The notes: a model not told the origin generated them from the sequence alone. 64,000 bases of DNA from Pedobacter sp. Leaf176 (GCF_001424305.1 NZ_LMPD01000002.1:688280-752279); one strand, 5' to 3'. Counted from the first letter of the stretch, positions 8,073-18,248 are shown. Made by a program: numbers and translations.

Positions 8073-9347
8073 ATGCAAAAACTATTCGTTATACTTTTAT
8101 TTTTCAACGCTACTTTAACCTTTGCCCAAAACGATAAAACCTTCACCAACGAGAATAAAATCTATCTTCCACATATTAAAACTGTGCTGTGCTATAACAG
8201 TAAAAAAGAGCAGAGTATTCCTGTAATCATGTTGAATTCATTAGAGACCGTCAATTTTTCTTTCGATGATTTACTTGGCGGAACTAAAAATTATTGGTAT
8301 ACGATTGAACATTGCACTTCTGACTGGCAAACATCCAAAATATCAACGCTGGATTACCTTACAGGATTTGATAACGATAGAATTATCAATTATCGTTATT
8401 CGTCAAACACGACCAGAAAATATACTCATTACGAGTTAACCTTACCGAATACCCAGGTTCAACCTAAAATTAGTGGAAACTATGTATTAAAGGTTTATTT
8501 AGACGGCGATAAAAATCAGCCAGTAATTTCGCAACGCTTTTATGTACTGGACAATCAGTTGGCGGTTGCAGCGGAGGTAACAAATTCCATGCAGGTTGCA
8601 GATAGAAACAGCAAACAAAAAATAAACTTCAGCATCAACCACGCCTTTGCCATTCCTAATCCCTACCAGGATTTGAAAGCTGTGGTCATGCAAAATTTCA
8701 ATTCAAATACCATAATTATAAATACAAAGCCATCTTTTATTCGACCAAATCAATTGGTTTATAACGATTTAAACACAAATGATTTCTCAGGAAATAATGA
8801 ATTCAGAAAGTTTGACACCAGAAGCTTACGTTTCAAAGGCGATAATGTTAAGGATATTTACCGTGATAACGGATCGGTAAATGTTATGCTTTTCCAGGAT
8901 GCGCCAAGAAATACCGGCGCATTCGCCGATCAATATGATGAAAACGGAAACTTTTTTGTACGCAATACGGAAGGCCGCGACGATAAAACCGAAGCAGAAT
9001 ACATGAGTGTCCTATTTACGTTAAATGCGCCAGCACCTAGCGCAAACGGTAGTGCTTACGTAATAGGCCGTTTTAACAATTTCACTTTAAACAAAGAAAA
9101 CAAACTCCTTTACGACGCAGGCAGAAAGCAGTTTTACGCAAACATCATAATTAAACAAGGCCTATACGATTACGAATATGCCTGGCTTGACAACAACACC
9201 ACAACTTTAGAAAGCCAAGCTTTCGAGGGTTCATTTTTTCAAACGGAAAACAGCTATCAAATATTTGTTTATTATCGTCGCCCTGGTGCCCGCTGGGAAA
9301 CATTAGTGGGTTACACCAATCTAAGCAATAAGGTTACCGATAGGTAA
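8073..9347 (+). CDS. Type IX secretion system plug-domain protein (DUF5103)
   Basis: The 424-residue protein starts MQKLFVILLFFNATLTFAQ, a clear signal peptide cleaved after AQ. The body carries features I associate with the Bacteroidota DUF5103 family: YLPHIKTVLCYN, LGGTKNYWYTIEHCTSDW, and late YRRPGARWETLVGYTNLSN. Members of this family are known as plug proteins of the T9SS translocon, which closes the SprA pore from the periplasm. A GTG at 8049 would add eight residues ahead of the signal peptide; ATG 8073 is better. It converges with the amylase gene with only a 10-nt gap and no evident terminator. Confidence 0.83.
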   Translation: MQKLFVILLFFNATLTFAQNDKTFTNENKIYLPHIKTVLCYNSKKEQSIPVIMLNSLETVNFSFDDLLGGTKNYWYTIEHCTSDWQTSKISTLDYLTGFDNDRIINYRYSSNTTRKYTHYELTLPNTQVQPKISGNYVLKVYLDGDKNQPVISQRFYVLDNQLAVAAEVTNSMQVADRNSKQKINFSINHAFAIPNPYQDLKAVVMQNFNSNTIIINTKPSFIRPNQLVYNDLNTNDFSGNNEFRKFDTRSLRFKGDNVKDIYRDNGSVNVMLFQDAPRNTGAFADQYDENGNFFVRNTEGRDDKTEAEYMSVLFTLNAPAPSANGSAYVIGRFNNFTLNKENKLLYDAGRKQFYANIIIKQGLYDYEYAWLDNNTTTLESQAFEGSFFQTENSYQIFVYYRRPGARWETLVGYTNLSNKVTDR

Positions 9348-9357
9348 CACCGTCAAT

Positions 9358-10848
9358 TTATTCGGTTTTTAAAATCCAGACCGATACACTTCCTGCATTG
9401 CAATGAAATTCGGCCCAGCCATTTTCATCAATTAAAACTTCCTGTTCTCGATATCCCAGGGCATCTTTGAAAGTTTTGCCAGCAAATTTTTTTCCGATTT
9501 CCATTTCCTTGAATCCTTCATCCCCCGTACTCAACAAAACTGCTAATCCACTATTTTCATGCTCATCGTCGCCCTCCCTGGTCCAGCCGACACAATTTCC
9601 ATGATCGAAATGTTCGCGTTGCAGGCCATAAGCTGCTGCTGACCTTATCTTGCACATCATTTCAACTTCAGGTATCGCAGCCAGTTCAATGTGTATGTCC
9701 TGCCCCTCCTTATCTTTATCATCATAAATTCCTCCATATAAATCCGGGAAAAACAGACATGGAATACCTTGCTCACGTAGTAAAATAATTGAGTAAGCTA
9801 ATGGTCGAAACCAAAATTCGACATAGGATTCTAATGCTTGCAAAGGTTGTGAATCATGATTATCAACGAACGTAACGGCCAGTTCAGGCTTTATCTGCAC
9901 CAAAGTTTTATCAAAAATCGTGCGCATGTCGAACTGGTTATCTTTCTTGCTCGCCAAATAAAAGTTGTGGTGCAGCAATGAGTCGAAAATTTGCGTTCTG
10001 CCGCCTGTAACATCGATATATTCAAGTTGTCCTTCAATATCGACCACATTCCAGTCTTCTGCGACTACGAAAAACTTACGTCCATATTTTTGATCCAGGT
10101 GATCGAGCCATTCAATGATAAAATCAGGATTGATGTGCTTTACTGCATCCAACCTGAATCCGTCTATTTTTGTGGTTTCAACCATCCATTCGCCCCAATA
10201 TTTCAATTCTTCGATTACTGCCCGGTTCCTGTAGTCTATGTCGTTAAACATTAAATAATCATAGTTTCCGAGCTCGGTTGACGGCACCTTTTCAAAACCT
10301 TCACCCAAGTAATTCTGAATGGAATAAATTGCTGTTTCTTTTAAGTCTTCAGCCCAATCCACCCCGCTAAAACACATATGGTCCCAAATAAATTCAGAGT
10401 ATTTCCCCTGTCTCCCGGGGAAAGTAAATTTGGTCCAGGCTTCGATTTCAAAAACATCGCTGGTAAATTCATTCCTGTTATCCGGATTTACTGTTCTCAC
10501 TTTCACCTTTTCCAACTCATCCCCTCCCGCCTTATGGTTAAAAACGACATCAGCCAGTGCTGAAACACCTTGTTCATGCAAAGCTTTTATAGCTTTTATG
10601 TATTCATCTTTCGAACCGTATTTGGTATGTACGCCCCCTTTCTGGTCGAACTCTCCTAAATCGAATAAATCATATACAGCGTAACCAACATCATAAGATG
10701 CATTATTCGATTTATAAGCCGGAGGCAACCAAACAGCTGTAATTCCAATTTCTTTTAAGTGAGCAGCTTCATTGGCTACTTTTGTCCACAAATTTTGTTC
10801 TTCGTTATAATACCAATGAAAAAATTGGATAAGTGTCTGGTTTTGCAT
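9358..10848 (-). CDS. Cytoplasmic GH13 alpha-amylase
   Basis: The 496-residue glycosidase has no signal peptide and begins directly with MQNQTLIQFFHWYY. It shows the bacterial liquefying-amylase layout. Conserved regions are ADVVFNHKAGGD (region I, about 100-110), GFRLDAVKH with nucleophile D234, VVAEDW with acid/base E264 and FVDNHD with D332. It would hydrolyse internal alpha-1,4 bonds of imported maltodextrin or glycogen. It is not next to a SusC/D pair, and appears to be a single-gene unit. Confidence 0.93.
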   Translation of the reverse strand: MQNQTLIQFFHWYYNEEQNLWTKVANEAAHLKEIGITAVWLPPAYKSNNASYDVGYAVYDLFDLGEFDQKGGVHTKYGSKDEYIKAIKALHEQGVSALADVVFNHKAGGDELEKVKVRTVNPDNRNEFTSDVFEIEAWTKFTFPGRQGKYSEFIWDHMCFSGVDWAEDLKETAIYSIQNYLGEGFEKVPSTELGNYDYLMFNDIDYRNRAVIEELKYWGEWMVETTKIDGFRLDAVKHINPDFIIEWLDHLDQKYGRKFFVVAEDWNVVDIEGQLEYIDVTGGRTQIFDSLLHHNFYLASKKDNQFDMRTIFDKTLVQIKPELAVTFVDNHDSQPLQALESYVEFWFRPLAYSIILLREQGIPCLFFPDLYGGIYDDKDKEGQDIHIELAAIPEVEMMCKIRSAAAYGLQREHFDHGNCVGWTREGDDEHENSGLAVLLSTGDEGFKEMEIGKKFAGKTFKDALGYREQEVLIDENGWAEFHCNAGSVSVWILKTE

Positions 10849-11141
10849 TAATTCGATTTTTGCTAAGGTAACAGGATATTAGGTTAATTGTTTTTTTAAA
10901 AATTAAGGTGAAAGTATTAGGACAATCAATTCTCAATGTCTTCTCTCTGCATAAAAGAACAGGAAACGCTTCCAGATATCCGCCTAATTTTTACTAGTTC
11001 CAAACACATTGGAAGCTAAGGTTATTTAAGAAAAAATGAGACATTTTGCAAGATAAAACGGCTTCATAACTTAACTTTATTCTATAACACTGATTTAATT
11101 GCCACGATCTACGAAAAATGCCGTTTTAATCGGTCTTTTGT
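10849..11141. other. Intergenic region, no recognised gene
   Basis: About 290 nt separate the divergent amylase and thioesterase genes. I see AT-rich DNA with no ORF of note, no clear hairpin with a T-run and no match to known RNAs. It presumably holds both promoters. Confidence 0.5.
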
Positions 11142-11149
11142 GTATTTTT
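11142..11149 (+). promoter_or_regulatory. -7 promoter element for the thioesterase gene
   Basis: TATTTTTG matches TAnnTTTG and ends 8 nt before the ATG at 11158. It shows that an in-frame GTG at 11140 is upstream of the transcription start. Confidence 0.55.
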
Positions 11150-11157
11150 GCGGAATT

Positions 11158-11679
11158 ATGAGTTTGAAAAAGAAATTCGCAAAGGAGAGTTTTACGATAA
11201 TGAATGAGTTGGTTTTACCAAATGACACCAACACATTAAATAACCTTATGGGTGGCCGTTTGCTACACTGGATGGATATTGCTGCGGCAATATCTGCTCA
11301 AAAACACTGCAATAGGATTGTCGTAACGGCTTCTGTAGATAATGTTTCTTTTAAGCATCCCATCAAACTCGGCGACGTTATTACCATTGAGGCAAAAGTG
11401 ACACGGGCTTTTAACACCTCTGTAGAGGTACGTCTTGATGTTTGGGCTGAAAATATTCCCAGTGGAGCGCGCCAGAAAAGCAACGAGGCTTATTATACAT
11501 TCGTTGCAGTTGATCAAAGTGCCAGAACCATTCCGGTTCCCGAAGTAATCCCTGAAACAAACGAAGAAATCTTACTTTATGATGGTGCGCTGCGTCGAAG
11601 GCAATTGCGCCTGGTTTTAGGGGGAAAAATGAGCCCGGATGACGCCAGCGAACTTAAAGCTTTATTCTTCAAAGCATAA
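11158..11679 (+). CDS. Acyl-CoA thioesterase (hotdog fold, YciA/BACH type)
   Basis: The 173-residue protein hydrolyses acyl-CoA to free acid and CoA. Hotdog motifs are visible: LPNDTNTLNNLMGGRLLHWMD, including the conserved N..GG..L..MD helix entry, then ASVDNVSFKHPIKLGDVI and NEAYYTFVAVD. A C-terminal tail of about 35 residues follows the single hotdog domain. It is soluble with no signal. The start at 11158 is chosen because the -7 box overlaps the longer version. It is followed by an unrelated antiporter on the same strand after 67 nt. Confidence 0.9.
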   Translation: MSLKKKFAKESFTIMNELVLPNDTNTLNNLMGGRLLHWMDIAAAISAQKHCNRIVVTASVDNVSFKHPIKLGDVITIEAKVTRAFNTSVEVRLDVWAENIPSGARQKSNEAYYTFVAVDQSARTIPVPEVIPETNEEILLYDGALRRRQLRLVLGGKMSPDDASELKALFFKA

Positions 11680-11746
11680 ATTTACATAAGATTCCTTGTT
11701 GGTTAACATGTTTGTTTTATTTTAGCGATCATCAAACGCGAAAAAT

Positions 11747-12946
11747 ATGACAACTTATACCATTCTTATTATTTTAAGCGGATTAGTAATATTCTCGTAT
11801 TTGTTTGACTTAGTTGCCAGCAAAACCAAAATTCCTTCTATTCTATTACTGCTCTTACTCGGAATTGGTTTAAGGTTTTTAGTCGACTATCTTAAAATAC
11901 AAACATTTAACTTCCTGGCGATATTGCCCACTCTCGGTACCGTAGGACTCATATTAATCGTTTTCGAGGGTTCTTTGGAACTTAAATACGATATAGAGAA
12001 GAACAAAATAATCAGAAGCGCCTTTTTCTCTGCATTAACAATTCTGTTGGGAACGGTTACCATTATAACTTTGATAATTTATCAAATCAGCCACGCCAGC
12101 CTGTACACCTGTATTGCCAATGCCATCCCTTTTAGTGTAATAAGTTCTGCTATTGCCATTCCTTCCGCAGCTGCGCTAGGCAAGCAAAATAAAGAGTTTG
12201 TGATTTATGAGTCATCATTTTCAGACATTCTGGGTATTATAATTTTCAATTTTGCCATCACCAATCACTCCATTACAACTTCCTCCTTTATCGGTTTAGG
12301 CTTGAGTACTTTCCTGATTATTTTTCTTTCCTCAATAGCATGTATGGTTCTGCTTTACATCATGGGCAGGCTGGTGCACCACATCAAATTTTTTCTTATT
12401 ATTTCGATCCTGATTTTGGTGTACGCAATAGGACAATCTTACCATTTATCATCACTGGTGCTGATTTTGAGCACCGGCTTGTTTTTAAATAATGCAGATG
12501 CCATCCAAAATTTATGGTTTAGAACCACATTTTTGTATAAAAACCTGAGTTCAGATCTGTCGCAGTTGTACCAGCTTTCAGCAGAAAGTGCATTTATTCT
12601 ACGCACCTTCTTTTTCGTGATTTTTGGCTTTACAATGAATGTAAGCGAATTAAATGATAAGCCTATATTGATGAATGGTTTCTTTATTTTAGCCACCATT
12701 TATGCAGTCAGGTTTGCCTGCCTGAAAGTATTTAAGGCAGGTGCTATTGCCCCGATAATTTACATTGCACCACGGGGCCTGATTAGTATTTTACTATATT
12801 TCAACCTGCCAGATTCTTTAAAGATTGTTCAGGTAGGTACCTCTTTCTTATTCCTGGTTGTGTTGGGTTCCAGTATTGTCATGACATTTGGATTGATATT
12901 AAGTAAGAAAACCGGAGAAATTCCTGTTACTACGAATGGGCTTTAA
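11747..12946 (+). CDS. Cation/proton antiporter (CPA-type membrane protein)
   Basis: The 399-residue protein is almost entirely hydrophobic, with roughly 11-12 predicted helices. These start at TYTILIILSGLVIFSYLFDL and include the antiporter-like VFEGSLELKYDIE and the SDILGIIIFNFAI segment, whose Asp may be the ion-binding residue. It ends after the last helix with no long cytosolic regulatory tail. It probably exchanges Na+ or K+ for protons at the inner membrane; ion specificity cannot be told. Its stop overlaps the stop of the convergent EVE gene by 4 nt. Confidence 0.85.
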   Translation: MTTYTILIILSGLVIFSYLFDLVASKTKIPSILLLLLLGIGLRFLVDYLKIQTFNFLAILPTLGTVGLILIVFEGSLELKYDIEKNKIIRSAFFSALTILLGTVTIITLIIYQISHASLYTCIANAIPFSVISSAIAIPSAAALGKQNKEFVIYESSFSDILGIIIFNFAITNHSITTSSFIGLGLSTFLIIFLSSIACMVLLYIMGRLVHHIKFFLIISILILVYAIGQSYHLSSLVLILSTGLFLNNADAIQNLWFRTTFLYKNLSSDLSQLYQLSAESAFILRTFFFVIFGFTMNVSELNDKPILMNGFFILATIYAVRFACLKVFKAGAIAPIIYIAPRGLISILLYFNLPDSLKIVQVGTSFLFLVVLGSSIVMTFGLILSKKTGEIPVTTNGL

Positions 12947-13356
12947 CTGCCCATTTCTAATATCTTGTCAAACTCTTCAGCTTTTAAAGGCATAACTGAT
13001 AACCTCCCCTGACGAACCAAAGAAATATTTTTCAAGCTTTCTTCTCCTTTAATTTGTTCAAGAGAAACTGCATTTTTTAAAGATTCAACGGGCGAAAGAT
13101 CAACCACTACCCAATTGGCATCATCAGTTGTCGGGTCCTGGTAAAATTCTTTTACCACTTTAGCTATGCCGACAACATTCTTACCTTCATTACTATGATA
13201 GAAAAGAACTAAATCTCCCTCTCGCATCTCTTTAAGGTTATTCCTTGCCTGATAATTACGCACACCATCCCAATAGGTCCGTCCATCTTCTATAAACTTT
13301 TCCCAACTGTATTTAAAAGGTTCTGATTTTACCAGCCAATATTGTGTGTTTTTCAT
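12943..13356 (-). CDS. EVE domain protein (PUA-like modified-base reader)
   Basis: The 137-residue protein is a single EVE domain: KNTQYWLVKSEPFKYSWEKF, then GVRNYQARNNLKEMREGDLVLFYHS and a late LVRQGRLSVMPLKAEEF. EVE proteins of the thymocyte-nuclear-protein-1 type fold like PUA/YTH and are thought to bind modified nucleotides. Length is typical. ATG 13356 matches family N-termini; a TTG extension to 13407 is not needed. The nearest -7 box is at 13461-13468, giving a leader of about 100 nt. Confidence 0.92.
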   Translation of the reverse strand: MKNTQYWLVKSEPFKYSWEKFIEDGRTYWDGVRNYQARNNLKEMREGDLVLFYHSNEGKNVVGIAKVVKEFYQDPTTDDANWVVVDLSPVESLKNAVSLEQIKGEESLKNISLVRQGRLSVMPLKAEEFDKILEMGS

Positions 13357-13460
13357 CTTTAATTGGTTTAAAAGGGATTTTAAGTTCGTTAACAAAAAAG
13401 TTGGCAATGCTGTTTAAATCTCCTCCATAATGCATACGATTTAAAATCTGCCGATCGCCG

Positions 13461-13468
13461 CAAAAATA
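13461..13468 (-). promoter_or_regulatory. -7 promoter element upstream of the EVE gene
   Basis: TATTTTTG on the minus strand matches TAnnTTTG, 105 nt upstream of the EVE start. No good -33 partner was found. Confidence 0.4.
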
Positions 13469-13692
13469 GCACATTCCAACAAACCTTTCGTATATTTTTA
13501 TTGGCGCAATACAAACCAATTACGCTACTAGAATAGAAAGATTAAGAATGAGCGACATCAGCTGTGTAAACGGCAACAGGATTTCGGCCGGAAGGTGGTC
13601 TTTCTAAGGATAAAGTAATTGAAAGGAATCCTATATGGCACATAACTCCATTTATTTTTTTTCAGATAGTTATTATCGCAGTTGATGTCATT
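13469..13692. other. Intergenic region, nothing recognised
   Basis: The stretch between the EVE promoter and the terminator of the phosphatase operon shows no convincing ORF, RNA or repeat. Confidence 0.4.
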
Positions 13693-13727
13693 AAAAAACC
13701 CATTCAAAATCTGCTGTTTTGAATGGG
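13693..13727 (-). terminator. Terminator of the sigma/FecR/TonB receptor/phosphatase cassette
   Basis: CCCATTCAAAA (13699-13709) pairs perfectly with TTTTGAATGGG (13717-13727). On the minus strand the hairpin is followed by TTTTTT. It lies 69 nt past the phosphatase stop codon. Confidence 0.88.
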
Positions 13728-13795
13728 GTATTGACAATTACTAATGCTAAAGTCAAGTCGACTTAGAATTTTTTGAGAACTATATCGTTAGCTGT

Positions 13796-15073
13796 TTATT
13801 TTTTAGGCCTGGTATCGCTGAAAACAGCCGCTTTAGTTTTACTTGTTTTATGCAATTTAAAACTATCGAACACCTCCCCCGACGCTTTATAGGCAGTATA
13901 TTCCAGATGGTCTCCTTTTACCGAAATGATTTGAAATAGCTGCGTATCTTCCGCAAATACATCCATCCATTTTGGATCGACATCAACCTTATACATTTTT
14001 GGTCCGGCTACTGATACTACATACACTGGGCCTCCTACCCTGCCTGATGTTCCGGTTGGCAGGTTCTGCCCACGGCTATAGGTGTGATCATGGCCCTGCA
14101 TTAATAAATCCACATGATATTTATCAAAGAGTGGTTTAAAAACTTCCCGAAAGTCCTTATTGTCCCGCCCTTTGGCTGTGGAATAAATAGGATGATGGTA
14201 AGTGATCATGGTCCATTTCTTTGGATTGTTTTTAAGCACTTCTTCTAACCATTTCGCCTGGATTTTTAAGGAATTCGAATCCAAAACAATCATTTGAGAG
14301 TTTAATGAAATGATCCTCACATTTGAATAATCGATATAATAGACCGACTCCTTCAATCCCTCTGGTCCATTTTCCGGCAAAGTATATTGCGCTTTCCAAT
14401 GCGGATCGAGTGTCAATGCTTTGGCTTCATCGCGAAAGTATTCATGGTTACCGGATGAAGGCATGCTCGGAATCATTCCGTTGATAAAGCCACCGCCGAA
14501 ATGCCATTCTCCCCATTCATTATCATTATTGGAACGGTTAATTAAATCCCCGGCATGCACTATAAAGCGGGCATCACCATAAGTGGCAAAGGCTCTTCTG
14601 ATTACCCGCGACCATTTTGATCTGATGTCATTTTGTGCATCGCCAAGATAAATAAATGAGAAAGGCTTGTCTGTTGCTGGTGCAGTTTTAAATTGAAACC
14701 ATTCGCTCCAGTTTTTACCATCCCCGACCCGATATGTGTAAAGCTGATCAGGCTGTAAATCTGTAAAAGTCAGGCTGTGGTAGCTTGTCGATTCATATTC
14801 TTTACCCCCTAATATTGAACTCGTAGCAATAATCTCTTTAGATTCGGGTTTCTCTAATTTTGGCGAGCTATTTTCTAACAGAATCTGACCATAGCCTATC
14901 CTGACCGTAGAATCTGTTCGCCAGGTAACCGATTGCGTAGTGGCCGGATCAGCAGACCATGTCAAAATAATGCGGTCGGGAATTGCTGTGGCTTTGAAAG
15001 TTTGCGCCAAAGTGTTCTGATAAATAATGCAGCAAAATATTGCTAAGCATGTTGTTAAGAATGATTTCTTCAT
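13796..15073 (-). CDS. Exported purple-acid-phosphatase-like metallophosphoesterase
   Basis: The 425-residue protein has a signal peptide (MKKSFLTTCLAIFCCIIYQN...LAQ). A fibronectin-like N-terminal domain (about 30-130, with LTWSADPATTQSVTWRTDS) is followed by a calcineurin-like phosphoesterase domain. The metal-binding motifs of that fold are all visible: GDAQND, HAGDLI, GNHEYF, YHHP and GHDHTYSR. It should release phosphate from an organic phosphate in the periplasm or outside the cell. It starts 5 nt after the TonB receptor stop, so the two are surely co-transcribed. Confidence 0.93.
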   Translation of the reverse strand: MKKSFLTTCLAIFCCIIYQNTLAQTFKATAIPDRIILTWSADPATTQSVTWRTDSTVRIGYGQILLENSSPKLEKPESKEIIATSSILGGKEYESTSYHSLTFTDLQPDQLYTYRVGDGKNWSEWFQFKTAPATDKPFSFIYLGDAQNDIRSKWSRVIRRAFATYGDARFIVHAGDLINRSNNDNEWGEWHFGGGFINGMIPSMPSSGNHEYFRDEAKALTLDPHWKAQYTLPENGPEGLKESVYYIDYSNVRIISLNSQMIVLDSNSLKIQAKWLEEVLKNNPKKWTMITYHHPIYSTAKGRDNKDFREVFKPLFDKYHVDLLMQGHDHTYSRGQNLPTGTSGRVGGPVYVVSVAGPKMYKVDVDPKWMDVFAEDTQLFQIISVKGDHLEYTAYKASGEVFDSFKLHKTSKTKAAVFSDTRPKK

Positions 15074-15078
15074 TATAT

Positions 15079-18000
15079 TTAGTGAAAAGGCGTGTATTTA
15101 AAACCGATATTGGCCCAGGATGAATAGTATTTATGGTCGTTTGGTCGCCCATCTCCATAATCGAGAATAATCTGAGCATTGGTAATGTTGTTAATGCCCA
15201 TGAAAACCGAGAAAGCTCTACTGATCTTTTGCGATGCAGAAAAATCCAGTTGGGAGCGGCCTTTTTCCATCAAATCGTTAGCCTCAACATCAGCGAGTTC
15301 AGAAATGAAAGTTTCGTAAAAATTAAGGGAAATACGACCGGAGAAACCATATTTTTCATAAGAAAGAGAAGCGTTTCCTACTTTAGGTCGCATTGAAGGC
15401 AATCTTACGGTACGTTCGCTCACAAGACCCGGCACTTTAAATTTCGATTGGATTTGAGTAAAGTTACCGTAAATACCAAAGCCGTTTAAAAATCCGGGTA
15501 AAAAGGTAAGCTGCTGTTGCCAGGCGATTTCGTAGCCGTAAACATGTGCGTTGGCGCCATTTACAGTTTGCGTGACCTGATACCCGTTAAAGTTGCCACC
15601 CACTTGAGTATAGATACTTTCGTAGATGTAATTATTGATGTTTTTGTAGAACACACCACCTGAAATAAGGCCTAATGATTTCAAATAATGCTCAAACAAT
15701 AAATCTACATTGGTAGATGTAGCCTGATCCAGGAATGGATTGCCGATCTTCATTCGTTTGCGTCTTGGCTCTACTTCCTGCCAGGGAACCAAACTGTAAT
15801 AACCCGGACGAGATAATGATCGGGTTACTGCCGCCCTAAAGTTTGTGCGTGGGTTCAGTGCATATTTCAAATTTAAACTTGGAAAAAAACCTTCGAATGA
15901 GGATTTGGTATTCACCTTGTTTGTGCTTACATAATTGCCGGTATTATCGAAGTTTACAATGTTTCCGTTATAGTTAAAACCGGTCCGCTCGTATCTTAAA
16001 CCTGTTATAATATCCAGCTTGTTAAAAGTTAGTTTACCCATTCCGTATGCCGCAGCCAACGACTCATTCCCGTTGTAAGAATCCGGATCAGTATTCTGGC
16101 GAATGTAGGTGGTATTATCAACAAAAAGCGATTTATTGTTTTGATAGTAATCTTCCATAAGATAGCCGTCAGAAATGGCGCCTGACAAATTGTAATTTCC
16201 ATCAAAATATTCTTTACGCTCGTAGTTACCCAAAAAGTTTGATAACGACAATCTCCCGGTTTTCAATGTATATTGGTAATAACTTCGGGTATGGTCATCC
16301 TCCTTATATTTGTAGCGACCACCAAATTTGATTAGTAATTTATTCTTCTCACTCAAATCGAAACTTCGTTCGAGATTGACAGACGCCTGTCCATCCTTAT
16401 CATGTGCAATTTGATGTCGGTTGGTGTAGTAATTTGTGGTGTAGTTGGCGGCATTATCGGGGTCTACATTCCCGAAATTAAATTGTGGTGCCCGCGGATT
16501 GGACACATCTAAACCAGCAGATAAACCTGTATTGGTAAAATAACCGTCGAAATAAAGCGGTTGATCGTACAAGCCTGTTGAATAGGTGAAATCAACGTTG
16601 GCTTTCCAGTTGTTAAATTCAGTTTTATAACCTAATGAAACCGTTGCCAGATCGCGATTGTAATTTCTCGGTGTTCCGCTTGAACCAATACTTACTCCTG
16701 CTACGTTATTTATATCAGTATAACTACCAATGCTATAACTTTTTGTTCCTCTGGTTTGAAGCTCATAGAATTTATTAAATGAACCCCTTAAATAGATCTG
16801 ACTTTTTTCTGTTGGGAAAAAATCCAGTTCGCCTTGTAAACCCAAATTTTCACGTCGTAAATCAGTTCCTTCCAATTCCAGGTTAGAAAGCAACACCCTG
16901 TCTATGCCATTAATTTTATACGTGCCATAATCTTTTTGAACCCGATCTTCTCCCCTAAAACTTTTGCTATAGTTTATACCAAATAAATAAGCCCATTTAT
17001 TATTGCGTTTACCATAAGTAATTGACCCATCAATATTTTGTTTATCAACTAAAAAATTATGACCGAAAGCCCCTTTTACCTGGAATTGCTGCTGCCCAGG
17101 CTTAGGCGTTTTGGAGATGATATTAACAGAACCAGAAGTACCATCAGCATCCATATCCGGTGTTAAAGTTTTATTTACTTCGATGGCCTCAACTGTAGAG
17201 GATAATATGCCGTTCAAATCTATTTCTCTTGAACTGGTTGAGGTAGATGGAAGCCTGTTACCATTCAGGGTTACCGATCCCATTGATTGATCCAAACCTC
17301 TGATGATAATATTTCTTGGAAGTCCATAGCTGTAATCCATGGCTACACCGGGCACACGTTGCATAGCCTCGCCTACAGTTGCATCCGGAAATCGCTCAAT
17401 TTGTTCCTCTGATAGCACATACTTAATATTATCAGCATTGCGCATATTACTCAAAGCCACTGCTTCTCCGCGTCGGATTCCATTCACAGTAATGCCTTTC
17501 ATGTCATTATTTGCACCAGATATTTTAAAATCTACATTGGTCGTTTTGCCCTCCTCGATGTTAAAGGTGTATTCACTGCTATTATAGCCAATATAATTAA
17601 TTACTAGTGTCACTTTGCCTGCCGGAACATCATCAATAATGAAATAACCATTTACATCAGTAATGAATTTACGGTTAGCACCTTTTAAAATAACGGTGGC
17701 ATAAGGAAGTGTCTTATTATTTTCTTTGTCTTTAACATAACCTACTATAGATCCTGGTTTTACTTGCTTGGCAATCTCTAGTTTATTCTTGAGGATAATT
17801 ACCCCAGCCTGCTCAATCATCATCAGCCGGTTCTGGTGCAAAAGCGGGGCTAGAATGGATCTGGCCGATTTACCAAAGTTGCTGATCGTAACTTTTTTAT
17901 TGACATTTTCAATGTTGGAGTAAACAAAACCAACTCCGGTTTTCTGTTCAATCTGTTTAAATACATCCCGAAGCGGGACATTTTTAAGGTTCAATGTAAT

Positions 18001-18174
18001 TTTCGTATCCAAACCGGTTTGACCATTCGCTTCAGTTGCTTGCAAAAGGTTGATAAACAGGATAGAAGTAATGGCATAAATCAGGCTAATTCGCATAATT
18101 ATTTTCATAAGGCTGTTAGCCCCATTAAAATTTTTCATAAATTTGGGTGTGTTTAAATGTTCGTGTTTATTCAT
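15079..18174 (-). CDS. STN-domain TonB-dependent outer membrane receptor (sigma-regulating)
   Basis: The 1031-residue receptor is longer than classic siderophore receptors because of N-terminal add-ons. A signal-anchor region (about 22-50) is followed by the STN domain (about 58-130, LNLKNVPLRDVFKQIEQKTG), a carboxypeptidase-regulatory-like beta domain (about 142-218, GSIVGYVKDKENNKTLPYAT), the plug (about 240-357, with GEAMQRVPGVAMD and IIIRGLDQSMGSVTLNGNRL) and a 22-strand-type barrel ending in GFKYTPFH. The STN domain normally signals to a FecR protein, and fecR and sigma genes lie directly upstream. No SusD lipoprotein is present. The substrate is probably a phosphorylated compound, inferred from the phosphatase. 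Confidence 0.95.
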   Translation of the reverse strand: MNKHEHLNTPKFMKNFNGANSLMKIIMRISLIYAITSILFINLLQATEANGQTGLDTKITLNLKNVPLRDVFKQIEQKTGVGFVYSNIENVNKKVTISNFGKSARSILAPLLHQNRLMMIEQAGVIILKNKLEIAKQVKPGSIVGYVKDKENNKTLPYATVILKGANRKFITDVNGYFIIDDVPAGKVTLVINYIGYNSSEYTFNIEEGKTTNVDFKISGANNDMKGITVNGIRRGEAVALSNMRNADNIKYVLSEEQIERFPDATVGEAMQRVPGVAMDYSYGLPRNIIIRGLDQSMGSVTLNGNRLPSTSTSSREIDLNGILSSTVEAIEVNKTLTPDMDADGTSGSVNIISKTPKPGQQQFQVKGAFGHNFLVDKQNIDGSITYGKRNNKWAYLFGINYSKSFRGEDRVQKDYGTYKINGIDRVLLSNLELEGTDLRRENLGLQGELDFFPTEKSQIYLRGSFNKFYELQTRGTKSYSIGSYTDINNVAGVSIGSSGTPRNYNRDLATVSLGYKTEFNNWKANVDFTYSTGLYDQPLYFDGYFTNTGLSAGLDVSNPRAPQFNFGNVDPDNAANYTTNYYTNRHQIAHDKDGQASVNLERSFDLSEKNKLLIKFGGRYKYKEDDHTRSYYQYTLKTGRLSLSNFLGNYERKEYFDGNYNLSGAISDGYLMEDYYQNNKSLFVDNTTYIRQNTDPDSYNGNESLAAAYGMGKLTFNKLDIITGLRYERTGFNYNGNIVNFDNTGNYVSTNKVNTKSSFEGFFPSLNLKYALNPRTNFRAAVTRSLSRPGYYSLVPWQEVEPRRKRMKIGNPFLDQATSTNVDLLFEHYLKSLGLISGGVFYKNINNYIYESIYTQVGGNFNGYQVTQTVNGANAHVYGYEIAWQQQLTFLPGFLNGFGIYGNFTQIQSKFKVPGLVSERTVRLPSMRPKVGNASLSYEKYGFSGRISLNFYETFISELADVEANDLMEKGRSQLDFSASQKISRAFSVFMGINNITNAQIILDYGDGRPNDHKYYSSWANIGFKYTPFH

Positions 18175-18248
18175 ATTTCCAGATCAATCGAAAGTTCGCA
18201 GCTAACGATTAATCCTATTAAGGCCGTTTCCTATTAGGGATCGGCTTT

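Noticed and set aside
13313..13435. Possible 40-aa ORF (starts MHYGGDLNSIANFF) upstream of and overlapping the EVE gene start
   Set aside because: It overlaps a well-supported EVE start in another frame, has no recognised family, and could simply be leader sequence. A protein-like appearance alone is not enough.
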